Below, one piece after another: positions 12,015 to 24,000 of a stretch of DNA of 64,000 bases. The notes under the pieces were generated by a model. The model saw nothing but the letters and a program-made list of their open reading frames with translations. It made no database searches and was not told the origin of the DNA. The translations under genes were made by a program, and so were the position numbers. Position 1 is the first letter of the stretch. Each line of letters begins with the position of its first letter. This stretch comes from Acanthochlamys bracteata (lineage: Eukaryota > Streptophyta > Magnoliopsida > Pandanales > Velloziaceae): positions 930,001-994,000 of the forward strand of contig CM034142.1 in the NCBI GenBank assembly GCA_019914995.1, given 5' to 3'.

Positions 12015-13379
12015 AAATTTTATAGAACGAACACGACAAGGCGTAAGAATATTACCATCTCTAAGGAAAGGAATAGTGAAAGGAAGGCTTTCGAGAGCAG
12101 TAAGCAACGGAAAGAAAAGTCTAGAAACGTAATAGTGGTAATGAACGCAAGGTCCTAAGGTTAAAGCTTACGATAGCCGATAGGGTAAACAAATTTGAAG
12201 AGTTGGGGTAAAGTATCGAGCAGCTCGAAAAAAGGCAAAAAAGAAATACGTGGGGAAATGCTAGACATTTTGAATGTGATGGCTGAATCATACTCTAACT
12301 AAGAAAAGGCTCTTAAAAACTCCGTCTTTTGTGACATGAGTACTCTTAGGAGAGAGATCACCTTAGAGAAGAGATCGAAAGTCACCAATGAGTTGAGGGA
12401 TATCAGAGGGGATTAGTTTCTTCGTAAGATCGTGGTTACAAACGGGAAAGTTGTCCCATACTCTCACTTCAACTCTTTTAAATGTGGATGTTTCAAACTC
12501 CAAGATGTATAATGGGATCCATAACGCGAACATGATTGATAACTTTTGTTGAACTTGAAGCAACTCATTAGAAGTGACGACATTCAAGCATGGAATGGTA
12601 AGATGGAAAAGGAGACATATTGAGATTGAGAAGATCACCTGCATTATTCCCATATTGGATGAGTTTAATAGAGAATTCAAATGATAAATTTATCTCGTGA
12701 ACACTAAAGATGAATGCAGGGCAAAGTTTCAGCTCTTAACACATTGATGCAGTATAAGAGACTAGTTAAAGAAATTTTCGGAAGTAATTTTGAAAATCCA
12801 GACTTTTCAGAAAAAGAGACCATCTTTGTCTTTATGAATAGATTGCAAACATGAGTAAGACTGAATATCCAATATAAAAGATTTCAAAATCTTAACTCTG
12901 TTATTGCTATATTCGTGTTCTTTATTAAATTTAAATGATCCAAAATAATAAGCCTTATAAAAAATTCGTGGACAATGGTGGGGGAGATGACCACCAATAC
13001 AAGTAGGCACTGCATGACAATTGGGAAAATGGTAACCCATCTTTGAAATGTTTCCTTCGCGATGAAATACATTTGGTTAGGGAGATCCAAAATGGAATAA
13101 ACTTTCTGCTTTAAAGTGGTAAGAATATGTTCTTTACAACTCCTTCACTCTATTAAAGTCAAAGAAAATGTGACGTGACGTGAGATAAAATGACGACCGA
13201 TATGTGATGGTCAAGGTTAATACGTAACAGGTACGCACATTAGTAGACACAAAGGCTACCCAACTTTTTTTAAGAAGGAAATTAAGAGACTTGCATGAAG
13301 TAGGAGACATGGAGAGGATGGGTTAAAGCAACCAACTTGGAGCCCAAATTAATTTTAAGAGTTGCTTTCTCGGAATGAA

Positions 13380-13970
13380 AGCTCGGATAGGAGTTGCTCT
13401 TGCAATCTCCTCCTCCCTACTGTTTCTATCTATACTGCTGTCGCGCTAGAGGATTGAATAGCGATCGCCCAAGTGCGGCCGCGAGTACGAAACGCTAGCT
13501 TCGCCACCGTCCCCCCTACCGGAAATCGGACCGTGTCTAGCCATTGCAATTCCTTCCTCTCTCGCCTGAGCATTTCTGTCGTTCCCCACAATTCCATTCA
13601 CCCTCCCCTTCCCGCTGCGATCAGGGCTTCAATCACCGTGAGCACGCGATCGCCGCCGTGAGTCGTCTTTGCTGCTGTGCATTTCTACTGCTCACTGATT
13701 TGCTGCCTGTTTCCCTTCTCCGGCCGATTCGATTCCGGCCAGCGTCTAATTCGCCGGAATCCGGCGGACAGGTGGGCCCCGCTTTGCATGTGAGTTGCAG
13801 TGCTTGTTTCATACCCTTCCAACTTGCTGTTGGACCATCTATTAATCCCTTCCATCATAGGTTTTCTCTCCATTGGCGATCAAAAGGTTCATCCTTGCGA
13901 TACAAGCCAGTTTGGGACCCCTTGTCCCTTTTCCTCGGTAAGCCCTCCAAACTTCGCATTCGATAAGCAT
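13380..13970 (+). other. GC-rich orphan island, possibly a captured 5' exon
   Basis: This ~600-bp block is much richer in G+C than anything around it (GCGGCCGC, CGCCGTGAG, CCGGCCGATTCG). It holds an open frame at 13544-13966, and CTCG|GTAAGCCC near 13938 looks like a splice donor. I do not recognise the encoded sequence and cannot tell whether it is a leader exon, a 5' UTR of a retroelement or a captured gene piece. Confidence 0.35.
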
Positions 13971-16398
13971 TAATAATGTTGAAAGATGATTGAGCACGAG
14001 ATTGCGAGAATGATTGAAATGAACTTTGGGTTCGGATGGGGTAAGAATATGGAATTGCTTATGGTATTAAGATTGTTGGTATTGATTGTGGTAATGTTTT
14101 TGTGGCTTTTCTTCTTCTTCGTCTTTTTATTTTTTGTTTTAACTATTATTATTAGTATGTTCAAACTTTTACCTTAAGACAAAGTTGAGCTTCTTTTGAC
14201 ATTTTGAACTTTTCTGAAGTAGAAAATAATATGTTGTATAATACAAATTGAGCAATGTTTAATGGTTTCATACTTAGTGAAAGAAGTTTGAAAAAATATT
14301 TCTTTGTTGACAAAGTGACTAGAAAGTTGTACTCGTGTAAACTAAAAGCAAAGCATATCCATTGCAAATTGAGTTGAAAGTAGTATTTATATATTAAACA
14401 ATAAAAGATATTCTTATCGTATAGATTTGTTTAGTGGTGTCTAACCCTTATATAAATTATGAACCCCCTACATTGAACATAATAACAAAATTTTCAAATC
14501 AATTCTGTTGCAATATGGCATTGGTTTCTTTCACATAAATAAAAAATATTTATATTGGATACACAAACCCAAGTTTAACTCCTAACTAATAAGGACAAAC
14601 CATCAACTAACATATAAATATAACTGCACACGCTAACTCTCTATCAAGTTGATATATAGATACCAGGCATGCCCAAGTTGAATAGTAATTTCTAAAATGG
14701 ACCACTAGTAACTACATGTGTTATCATATCAGTCAGCTGATCTGCACTCTTCATATAAGGAACTTTTAGCATATCGAAATCTAGCTATTCTTAATGTGGT
14801 TCCTGACAGTTCATGTGTGCTTAGTTCGGTTGTGCTGCACTGGATAATTTTGCAATCTCAATAGCTGTCGTGTTATTATGAAGACGCACTATAGGTTTCT
14901 ATAGGCTAAACCCAAGTTCAGTTAATAGAATTCGTTAGACATCTCTCTACTTAGATATCACAACCAGCTTTTGGATCTGAACTCTCTTGCCCTCTCTAAG
15001 TAATAAAAACCTTCCCTCTTCCTATCAGTGTTAAATTGTAATCTTTGTTTAGTTATCCTAAAACACACAATGAGTAAAATAAAAGGTTATAGAACAATTG
15101 AGATCTTTGCATAATCTTGCTAAATGAAAGAAGGTTATTAAAGAGACTCGATTTAAGTAGACAGAAGACAGATAGTGTACATGACAGGGAGACATAAGAC
15201 ATTCTCAGCCCCTGCAACCGACATAGGAGTCCCATTAGCAACTTGAATTTTACAGGTGAAGATTAAGGAGTCGAGTATTGAAAAATTATTAGTTATATGA
15301 TCAGTGGCTCCTGAATCAATAGTCCAAGTGTTAGAAGTAGCTGTAGACCAAACCAGAATTACCTCTTTAAGAAGACACTCAGGAAACACGAAAAACAGAT
15401 GATGGAGAAGCAGTAGAGTGAGTGTCTTGCGAGCGCAACTTGAGTAGACTTCTTATTTCTTCTCTCAGCTTGTACAAGCTTACACCACTCTGGATAGTCA
15501 CGCTTCTTCTAGCAAATATCAATTGCATGTCTGCTACTAGAGTGCAAAAGAGAGAAGAAGAGTTAGTCGAAGGAGCAGAAAGTGCTGGCCTAGAGCTATC
15601 CTTTTGAGTAGCTAGAGCTGAAGCTTCAGAATGATCTTCCGCTCTCATGGTGACCTGTCACTGCACTTTGTGATGGACTAGTTAACAGGCTTCTTCTAGG
15701 CTCGATGAAGGGAAGATAACCAGAATGCAACTACTAACTTGATCAAAACTGTGATTAAGACTTGCAAGAAATATGTAGACCGTGCCTCAGCAACACGCTT
15801 CCTTTGATTCTCGATATTAGTTGCATATCATATATTTGGCCTTCAAAAGATAAGTTCCATGAAGGTAAAATTCAACTATTATAGTATTTTGTTAGAGGCC
15901 AGCCACCTTGACGCAGTTGGAAGGATTTCTTCATTAGTTCGTAAACTTGAGAAGCGTCAGAAACATTCAGATAGTTTTTTTAACCACATCCCAGACCTTT
16001 TAGCCGTTCCACACTGCACAAGATATGATATCAGATTATGAATTATGCAGTTGATGAGCCAAAATTTAATTAGAGCATCTTTAGCCTCCCATTCATCATA
16101 ATTTGTATCATCCTTTGCGAGTGCAACCTTCCTTCCTATAATATATTCTTGTTTTTCTTTTTTTTTTTCAAGCAGTACATATCTCCAACACCTTAGACCA
16201 AATACAATAATTAGAACCATCCAGTTTGATATGGCTTAGAGAAGAAGTCTTATGAATGGTCATTCTGGAGAGCTTTTCGCTGTCCGAAATCTCAACACAA
16301 ATTTTAGAAGATATTTCGGAAGAGGAAACTGATCAATGAAGCAAATAACCAGGCGATCAACAATTTTGGAGAGAAATTGATCACTCAACAATAGCTTA

Positions 16399-16638
16399 GG
16401 GAGTGTTTGGGAGTACTTTTCTGAAACGAAGGATATTTTTGTCTTATTTCGATAAACAAGTTCTACTATTTGATCTAAAAATAATAATAAAAATAAACAA
16501 TAAGGTCTGACAGCATAGAATTTTTTTATATTTTCTAAAATTTTAATAAATTTTATAGAATATTATAAAAAGTTTATTGAAAACATGAAATAAAAAGTTG
16601 AAAAGCTGCTTTTCTAGAACTCATTGCCAAACGTGCCC
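16399..16638. mobile_element. Tourist-like MITE nested in the Copia relic
   Basis: A 240-bp element with ends GGGAGTGTTTGGGAGTACTT and CCAAACGTGCCC, flanked by TTA (16396-16398 and 16639-16641), a PIF/Harbinger-type target duplication. AT-rich interior with no open frame. Confidence 0.7.
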
Positions 16639-16639
16639 T

Positions 16640-16735
16640 TAGTCACTTAATCACTCAATCAATCAATTAATTCAACTAATTAATTTGATTTAATTAGTTA
16701 ATCAATTGAATTAATTACTTAATCAATCTTCACCT
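16640..16735. repeat. Low-complexity AATCAATTAA-type repeat
   Basis: A run of ACTAATCAATTAATT-like words in both orientations, partly self-complementary. No coding or RNA-gene signal. Confidence 0.6.
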
Positions 16736-18182
16736 TGTCTTCTTCTCTATGGGTGATTCTTCTTCTCCTCTACGGATGATTCTTCTACATCTCTTCCACG
16801 ATCAATTAATTTATTGATCAATGTTTTCCTCTTCTTCTTTGTCATGGGTGATTCATCTCCTTCTCAACCACTGATTTTTCTCCTACTACAAATGTGACTG
16901 ACCTTCTCCTTCTCCTCTTTTTTTTTTTTTAAAATTTTAAATCTAGATCAAGAAACATAAAAAAAAGAGACAGAGATAGTTGAGGTAAGAAGACAGACAA
17001 GGTAGAGGAAGCCTTCGGGAGATCAATTCACTAAAAGAAGTTCGTGTACGGTGACTGCGAAAGTGGAGGAAGAAGGCGAGTGAGGCAACGAAGGCTTCGA
17101 TCTTGGGCTTTGATATAAGTAGCAACGCCGGAAAGAACAAGAGGAAAAAAACTAGGTGACGAGTAGGAAGGATAGAGATTTGCAGCAGCAAGAGATGTGT
17201 GCGCAAGAGATCTGTAGCTTTGAATAGCGAGTGTTGTGGGGGATTTGTGCTCGAGAGAGAAATGTAGCTGGCAGGTTTTTTTTTTCCTTAGCTCTAATAC
17301 CAAATTGCGATATAGTATTCTTCTCTTTCACATAACTTTAAAGTATTATATAGGATACACAAACTCTAGTTTAATTCCTAAACTAATAAGGACAAACCAC
17401 CAGCTATATACATAAATAGAAATGTAAATGATAACTAATTTTGTTATGGCTGAAAAGATATAGACGGTTGTTATTACCAATAATTTAACAAAGTGGTTAG
17501 AGCATTAGAATATCTATAGTTAGAAATTGTAAGTATATTAGAAAGTTTTTCAAACTTTTAAGGTAGACTTTCTTTAGGAGCTGTAAATATTAATAGGACA
17601 TGCTTATACTAATCTAATATATGAGCGTACGACTTTGCTAGTGGTGATTTAATAAATTGAGTTTGCAAAACTAATGAATATATTGGGAGTCCTGAAATTT
17701 TGAAATAAAAATTTATAACCCTTTGTTGATTTCAATTTCATAATTCAAATTGAAAGAAAATTTTCAGAGAGAAATCGAAGGGAATTTGATCGTTGATTCT
17801 AGGCAAAGTCTTCCTATTGACTACTAGGTTTAGATTCTAGATCGATTTTTCTATTTTCCCCAACTTTTTGAAGAAAAAATTGAATTTTTTTTTATTGTAT
17901 TGATTGATTGATTTTGGCATGTAACTGTCTTGAGTTTGGAAAATTTCAGTTCATGAAATTTTCATTTTTTAGGTTACTGCAGTAAGTGAAATTCACACTA
18001 AATTTGTTGTTTAAACATTTCTCGAATAATTTTCGTTTTCCCGAAATGGTTGTAAGTAAACACGTTTTGTTTGCATATGCAATTATCGGAACTCAGAATT
18101 GAATCAGTTGAAATTTGGTCCTGTAGTCAGTGGAAATTTGTTACCTAAACTTTTTATTTGATCATTTTATGTTAGATACTTA

Positions 18183-18479
18183 GGGCGTGTTTCAAACACC
18201 CGTAACTCCACTTTCTCCCGCCAGATTTTGAGTTCCGAACAGTTTATATGTTTTAATTATACAAGGAACTCAGAACTCCACTTCCACATGCGAAACTTCA
18301 GTTCCAACTTTTTTATTTGCACACTTGCCAATACAACTATATTTTTTTTATTTTTAACACACTTTCAAAACCTATTGAAACACAAATACTGAACTCCACT
18401 TCCACTTCATTTTTCAAAAAATTCTACTTCCTACTTTTCACTTTCACGAAACTCAGTTACGGGCATTTGAAACACGCCA
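18183..18479. mobile_element. Tourist-like MITE with long terminal inverted repeats
   Basis: The left end GGGCGTGTTTCAAACACCCG and the right end (reverse complement TGGCGTGTTTCAAATGCCCG) are inverted copies continuing through GTAACT. TTA is duplicated at 18180-18182 and 18480-18482. 297 bp, no coding capacity. It lies ~225 bp upstream of the NSE3 start codon, so it could carry promoter sequence. A degraded relative may begin near 37748 (GGGTGTGTTTTAAATATTTA). Confidence 0.8.
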
Positions 18480-18704
18480 TTAGTAAAAGGGCTTTCGGCT
18501 TTAATTCCAGAAAATTTACTATGATATTTTTCTAGTCCAAGTAAGCCTTGACAAAAGTTGTTCAAGCAATTTTTGGTCTCAAAGATGATTTTTTGTTGTC
18601 ATTGTTCTCTTAATAAGAGCTAAAGATTATATAGAACTTACAGGTTTGGTTTCTTGAAGAGTTCTAAACTAACAATGTTTTTTTCCCCTTCAAATTCTTT
18701 AAGA

Positions 18705-20334
18705 ATGGCAAGCCACGACGAGGAGTTATCCCAGATGAATGTATCCCAAGAGGTACTGGAGTTGCACTTTCTTTTTCTACACGCAACTCTTTTTAACTGC
18801 AAAAGAAGAAAGGACAATTGTGATGAGATTTATGCTAACTAATTCTTGGTGCAGGAGAAAGATAAGCTTGTCGCTGAAGTAATGCGCATTGTTTTGTTCA
18901 AGACACATCAAAGTTCTGGGTGCCCAATAAAGAGGGAAGAACTCACACAGTTGGTGACTAAGAACTATAAGCAACGGTCACTGCCGACACTGGTCATCAA
19001 TGAGGCAAGAGAGAAGCTCTCCAGCATTTTTGGGTATGAGATGAAAGAACTCCCGCGTGTACGCTCGAGCTCAAGCAAACAAGGTCTTTTTTCACTCTCA
19101 GAAAAACTAGCTTTCTAGGGATTCCATTCTTTTACTTTCTGTGGTTGGTTCTTGATTAATGTGGTTTAAGAATACTGCTTTTCTAGATGCCTCATAGTAG
19201 AGATGCATTTAGTAAGCAAATGGGAGATCCTATGCCACAGAATTTATATTGTGTACATGATTTTATGATCTTAGATAACAGACTGGACTTGGTAACTCGA
19301 ATGATTTTGTAGATATGCTAACTCACGGTACTATCTTTCAGGCACTGGAGATACAAAAACTTATGTACTTGTCAGCAAATTACCTTCTGATATCTATATG
19401 CAGTTCGTTGAGGATGAGAAGAGGTCGCACATAACTGGTTTCGCTTTTGTTGTAATCAGTATTGTACACCTTGCAGGAGGTAAAATTCCTGAAGGTATGT
19501 AGGTGGTATCACACATAATGTAACAAGGTACATCATATTTCTCTAGTATTTCTTAAAGTTATCAAAGCAATGCAGAAAATCTGTGGAATCACTTAAAGCG
19601 ATTGGGTTTGAACGAGGGCGATGAAAGCCATCCACTTTTTGGTAGCACCAAGCAAGCATTAGAAACTCTTGTGCAGCAAAGGTTCAGTCTGTTTATTCCA
19701 CAAGGCATTGCTATTGACAATTATGTTTTAAATATGAAAGTTCAAGCATTCTACTACTTTGACTCTTGCAGGTATTTGCAAAAGGAGAAAGTTAGTGGTC
19801 TAGAAGGACATACTGTCATGTATGAGCTTGCGGAGAGATCATTGGATGAATCCACCAGTGAAAAGTTGAAATCCTACATAGCTAAGGTACATGATATATA
19901 TACACGCTGCACATAGTTTAGCTTCATGGAGCAGTTACTCTTATCCGATATTGAGAACAGCTAGCACTTCTCTAATGGCATCGGCATCAGTTAATGATAT
20001 TGCTGATTATCAATCCTCTTTTGGTCTCATATGTAAGTAACTCATGCAAAATAAATAAGCAACTTAATCAGATAAACTGCCTATTGTAAATGTGGAGTTG
20101 GGCTTATTGCTGGTACTCTTCCTTGCTTCTTCTGAGAAGTCCGTAGACTCTCACTAAATGCTGTGATTCAAACTAGTTTTCACTTCCATATATAGGTTCC
20201 ACTTTTTTGCAATTCAATGGCAAAAAATGTATTTCTCCATGAGGTGCTACAGTTATGGAAAATGGCAACTTTTGTTTTTGCTGCAGATAGCAAAGAAAAA
20301 CGGTGGAGAAGCAGATGAAGAGGAAAGTGATTGA
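18705..20334 (+). CDS. NSE3: NSE3 homologue, MAGE domain, SMC5/6 complex subunit, 232 aa, six exons
   Basis: Exons: 18705-18752, 18855-19083, 19342-19494, 19576-19681, 19772-19886, 20287-20334; all junctions are GT-AG and phases close. The product is a MAGE/NSE3 protein, which with NSE1 and NSE4 forms a DNA-binding subcomplex of the SMC5/6 ATPase used in DNA repair and chromosome maintenance. Diagnostic stretches are FKTHQSSGCPIKREELTQLV, GFAFVVISIVHLAGGKIPEE, LWNHLKRLGL and QRYLQKEKVSGLEG, all in the order of the Arabidopsis protein as I remember it, and total length matches (~235 aa). An earlier in-frame ATG at 18675 exists, but the MASHDEELSQ start matches family N-termini better. The C-terminus is acidic. 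A TATA-like signal is not obvious; an acceptor-like ACTTACAG at about 18635-18642 may close a 5' UTR intron. Confidence 0.93.
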
Positions 20335-21023
20335 TCTTCATGATATAAGAGATCCTTGTGTATCATAGTTGTAATGCAATCAGACTTAGATAGCGGTACT
20401 TTCCTCTTGCAAACAATCTGCAACGTTTTCGCAACTTGTGATGGAAGATTGCAAGAAAGCTTGCAGTTGCTGCCCCTTTTCGTTTGCCAGGGAAATGTTA
20501 CAAGATGGTAAGTGTCTGTACAATTTGGACTTCTACCGATGGCGTTGGTACTAGAGTACGGTCCATTTGGAATCTGTATTTTGTTACAATTAAATACCTC
20601 TCCTTGCTTCATGCACCATCAAATCCTCTGCTGTGTGCAGTAGGCAGGCTTGGCGCGAGAAGTCGTTCGATGCAGTAGGGGGGAATATATCCAAGTTTGA
20701 ATCTGTTAGAAGAAAACTTCTTTTGGTTTTCATCGTGCAATCATGTGTACTATTCGATATGCATGCTTTCAAAACTGGTGCACACCTTTACAGAGACTAA
20801 AAACGTGGGTGTATGTAAAGAGTTGGATGAAAATATTTTTACATTCAAAACTATAAAGGTGAAAGTTTAAATGATTTCTTGTCTTGCCCTTTGAGAAAGT
20901 TTACCACAAGATATACATTGTCAAGATTTGCGCAAGAAGATTATCGGATATTTTTCTAACACATACAATCCTCTATGCTGTAATGCACATAAGTGACAGA
21001 AAGTTACAAGATCGATTCTCTTT
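20335..21023. other. Convergent 3' region between NSE3 and the APR-like gene
   Basis: Holds the presumed 3' UTRs of both convergent genes. I see no additional coding unit. Confidence 0.4.
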
Positions 21024-24000
21024 TCAACTCGGACAATTTATTCTCCCAGAACTTGGCTCACCAATTGAAACTGATACCAGAGACTTGGAAGCCCATGCCC
21101 TAGCGTTCATTGCTCCTTCCTGCAAATTGTGTCTTTTGCAAGGAATGAGTTGTCGTATGCCCTGCTTGGCTTGCTCAAAGTATGCTCCAGAATGATCCCA
21201 CAAAGCCATCAAGCTTGGGCAATGAACATGCCTTCTCCAAGCCTGGCTGATGCATACACGAAGAAGGAGAAATAATCTCATCAACACGAACAACATAGCT
21301 AGTGCAACGTAGGTATCTTCTTGGAGCAGCTTCTCTGGTGATTTAGCCAAAGGAAATTGGCATTTTTCTGGTTCGCCACTCTCTTTGACTCCTCCAAAGT
21401 CTTGCAGTCCTAAGTTTTCGTCTATATACTTCCAATATGTTGATTCAGGTTTAATCCCTACGCAAAAGGTGAGAAACACAACCAAGGTTGCGTTACATAG
21501 GAGATGGCTTCTAAAGACCAAAATATACCAATGATGATAGCTACATCACGTACAACTAATGGGAACACAAACCATGTAATTTGATGGTAAATCATGCCAA
21601 GTCAAAGCAGGATGCATTCAAGAATTTCATAGCCTACACCATAGCAGACTCTGATTTCAGTACATTTGTGTAATAAGAAGACTATAGTGCTTTTAGAAGT
21701 GAAACTCATAATGGTATCGAAATTACTATTTTGGAAATATCATCTGCTCATTAGGAATGAAATTTATTGCTTCTAGCTGTCAATGAAATCTGTTTAAATT
21801 AATTACTCATTTTTTATTTTATTTTATTTCAAAGGAATGCAGACTGAAGGAGCGATCGCCATATGGCAATTATAGATGTTTAAGCTAAACATTTTAAGCT
21901 AAATCTTGGTATTATTGCACATGTCATGGCACTTATCTAGGTTGCAAGTTCTCCAATTCATTGGATCTGATGATTCTATATCCAAATTTCTAATTATATC
22001 ACCCGGTCCAGTAAGAGCTATGATTTTAGTTAACGACCACTTGAATTGCTTTAAATAGATGGTTATTTAAAGGATCCATCTCAAGTGTGATATTCTTTGT
22101 GATTTTATTGTAAAGTAAGTTTAAAGGTCTCTTTATTATTAACTAGTCTGGAATGAGTTCAAAATTTTGATTTGGTCATTGATACAGTAGTTTAGTACAG
22201 CAGTTGGCATGGGAGACAAAAAACAGGATAGCCATGCAGGTGTGAAGATGGGGATGACAAATTTTAAGAGCGGCAACTTCTCTAAGGAAAACAAACAAAA
22301 ATATGACACTTGTTTGATGAAAAAGGGAAAGAAATTATTGAATGAAAATAAAGTTTGCATGAAAATACACAAAAGTAAATAGAAAATTATATTCGAAAAG
22401 AAGGAAATTCATTCCTAAAGAAATAAAAAATAAACATAAAAAACTATATAAAACAGAAAGAAAAATAAATAATTAAAATAGAAAAACTAGTCTCCATGGT
22501 CACCGGCTTTCTCTTTCTTTCAATGAAATTAAAAGTAAAAACAACCTTTTCGTAAAGAGGACAATACTTTTTTATTTGTTTCGATCTTCCATGAGCTTAA
22601 ATTGAGAGGACCAGATCAAGAGTTAGTGCTCATCATCAAACTATAGTAGATAAACTGATATTAGGCAAAGTAGCTAGGTTTGTACGCTATAAAATTACCA
22701 TGGCAGATAAAAACGTGTTAGAGTATCTCAAGGTTGTGTTAGTTTTAGAGCATCATATTCACCGCAAGTAGGACCGACTCCATATGCATTACATCTCTTG
22801 CTGCTCAATTTTGCACTCAACTCTCAACACCCTTTGCTACAACCAAAATATTCATACTCATCTTTGAAAATACAGGTGAGTATTCACTGTTAGAAACTCC
22901 TGTTTCATCTTTTCTTTTTCATCGAGAATTACTGCTCTTTTCAAAGATTTTTCTTTGTGCTGTTATTATTCTGGTTAGGGTCAAATCTTTATGTTTTCTT
23001 CTGTTTTTTGCTTTTTTCCCTCAATATGGAAAGAGAGCGCAATAGCTAGTCTACTAGCTAACTTGTATGTTTTCAAATAAATAAGGTAGAATTAAACCTT
23101 GTTAAGTATAGCTCCAATATCTCCCGCTCTCTTTTCAGATGAATGCATGATATTTGTCATATGCAATCTTTTATTTTCTTTTTATGTTTTCCTTGATTTA
23201 TGTTCTTTCTTATTATGTATTTTCTATCTTTGTTTTTATTTGAGATTATTGATTGCTCTCTCTCTCTCTCTCTTCCTCACAATTATTGTCAGAAAAAAAT
23301 AGCGAGTATTTTAAAAAAAGTTTTAAATACAATTCACCATCGCACTCTTCGTTTGTCATTTCTTTTGAAGTACCCACAGTTATCTTTTCTTTTTGTGTTT
23401 TCTTCTTTTTTTGGTGGTATTCATTTTTCCTTTCTCATAATTCTTCTTGTTTTTTTTTTTTAATTCTTTCTTTTTAACATGAACAAAATATATCTTTCTT
23501 GAGATGTTTTCTTAGAAAATTTAGTTCTGTTTTGTACAGTTCAGGTATGACAACTTTAAAGCCAAAAAATGTCTTAATTGTTGGTGCATGTGGCTACTTG
23601 GCTTCTATGTTAACATCTCACTTTATCTTGATGTACTCAGAAGTACCCATTTATGGGATTCAAAACCAAGATTCTTTCGAATCTCCGAAACAAAATCAGG
23701 TTTTTGAATAACTTATCCATGAAAGGATGCTCAATAGCATGTTATACTTTCCTTCTGAACCACTATTCGACAAGGAGCTCCAAACTAAAACAGCTATTTC
23801 GAATTCAAGCCATGATCTACTCCAAGCTCTGGAAATCATGAAGCAACCACACACCCAGGTGTGGCTAAAAGGTTAGCATACAGCTCATGCACAGGTAGGG
23901 ACAAAGGCGGAGCCAGCTTTTAGTGTTGGGGAGCTATGTGCTATACAAGAAATGAAACAGCTTTCCTGTCATTATTTTGAGGGTAAGCAATTCACTCACC

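Larger units (their letters stand above)
11030..13130 (+). mobile_element. Remnant of an LTR retrotransposon: putative 5' LTR, tRNA-Met primer site, decayed gag
   Basis: The decisive feature is TGGTATCAGAGCC at 12002-12014, the plant initiator tRNA-Met primer-binding site. It sits immediately 3' of a TG...CA segment that could be the 5' LTR (about 11030-11999, starting TGTTAAGACCC and interrupted by a MITE). Downstream, broken reading frames (about 12240-12680) show a gag-like flavour with words such as RREITLEKRSKV and SKMYNGIHNA, full of stops. I cannot find a matching 3' LTR, so the element is truncated. Assignment to Ty3-type is inference. Confidence 0.5.
14506..17440 (-). mobile_element. 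Decayed Ty1/Copia retrotransposon with short (~130 bp) LTRs and a large internal deletion
   Basis: Near-identical blocks at ~14506-14640 and ~17304-17440 (sharing CTTTCACATAA, GATACACAAAC, ACTAATAAGGACAAACCA) act as LTRs. Just inside the right one, the minus strand reads TTGGTATTAGAGC, a tRNA-iMet primer site with one mismatch (about 17291-17303). Reading the minus strand inward, a UBN2-type gag start (LDGSNYCIWSKVLEI) appears near 16215, then a zinc-knuckle-like and PEWCKLVQ segment (~15500), the protease motif WTIDSGATDHIT (~15315), a gag-pre-integrase-like stretch (EGFYYLE, ~15000) and RNase-H-end words (KVPYMKSADQL, ~14745). Integrase and reverse transcriptase are missing, and many stops and frameshifts interrupt the rest. 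A MITE at 16399 is nested in the 5' part. Confidence 0.75.

Noticed and set aside
13544..13966. 140-codon frame in the GC-rich island
   Set aside because: Composition alone explains an open frame; no recognisable domain. Reported as an island, not a gene.
21024..21521. An apparent stand-alone 165-codon unknown gene on the minus strand
   Set aside because: Its sequence from IKPESTYW onward is the last exon of the APR-like gene; phase and the TTTTGCGTAG acceptor fit. The first 21 codons are intron.
23547..23711. Functional RHM or small Rossmann protein
   Set aside because: Only ~35 residues resemble RHM, then a stop; no catalytic YxxxK or further exons are seen downstream.
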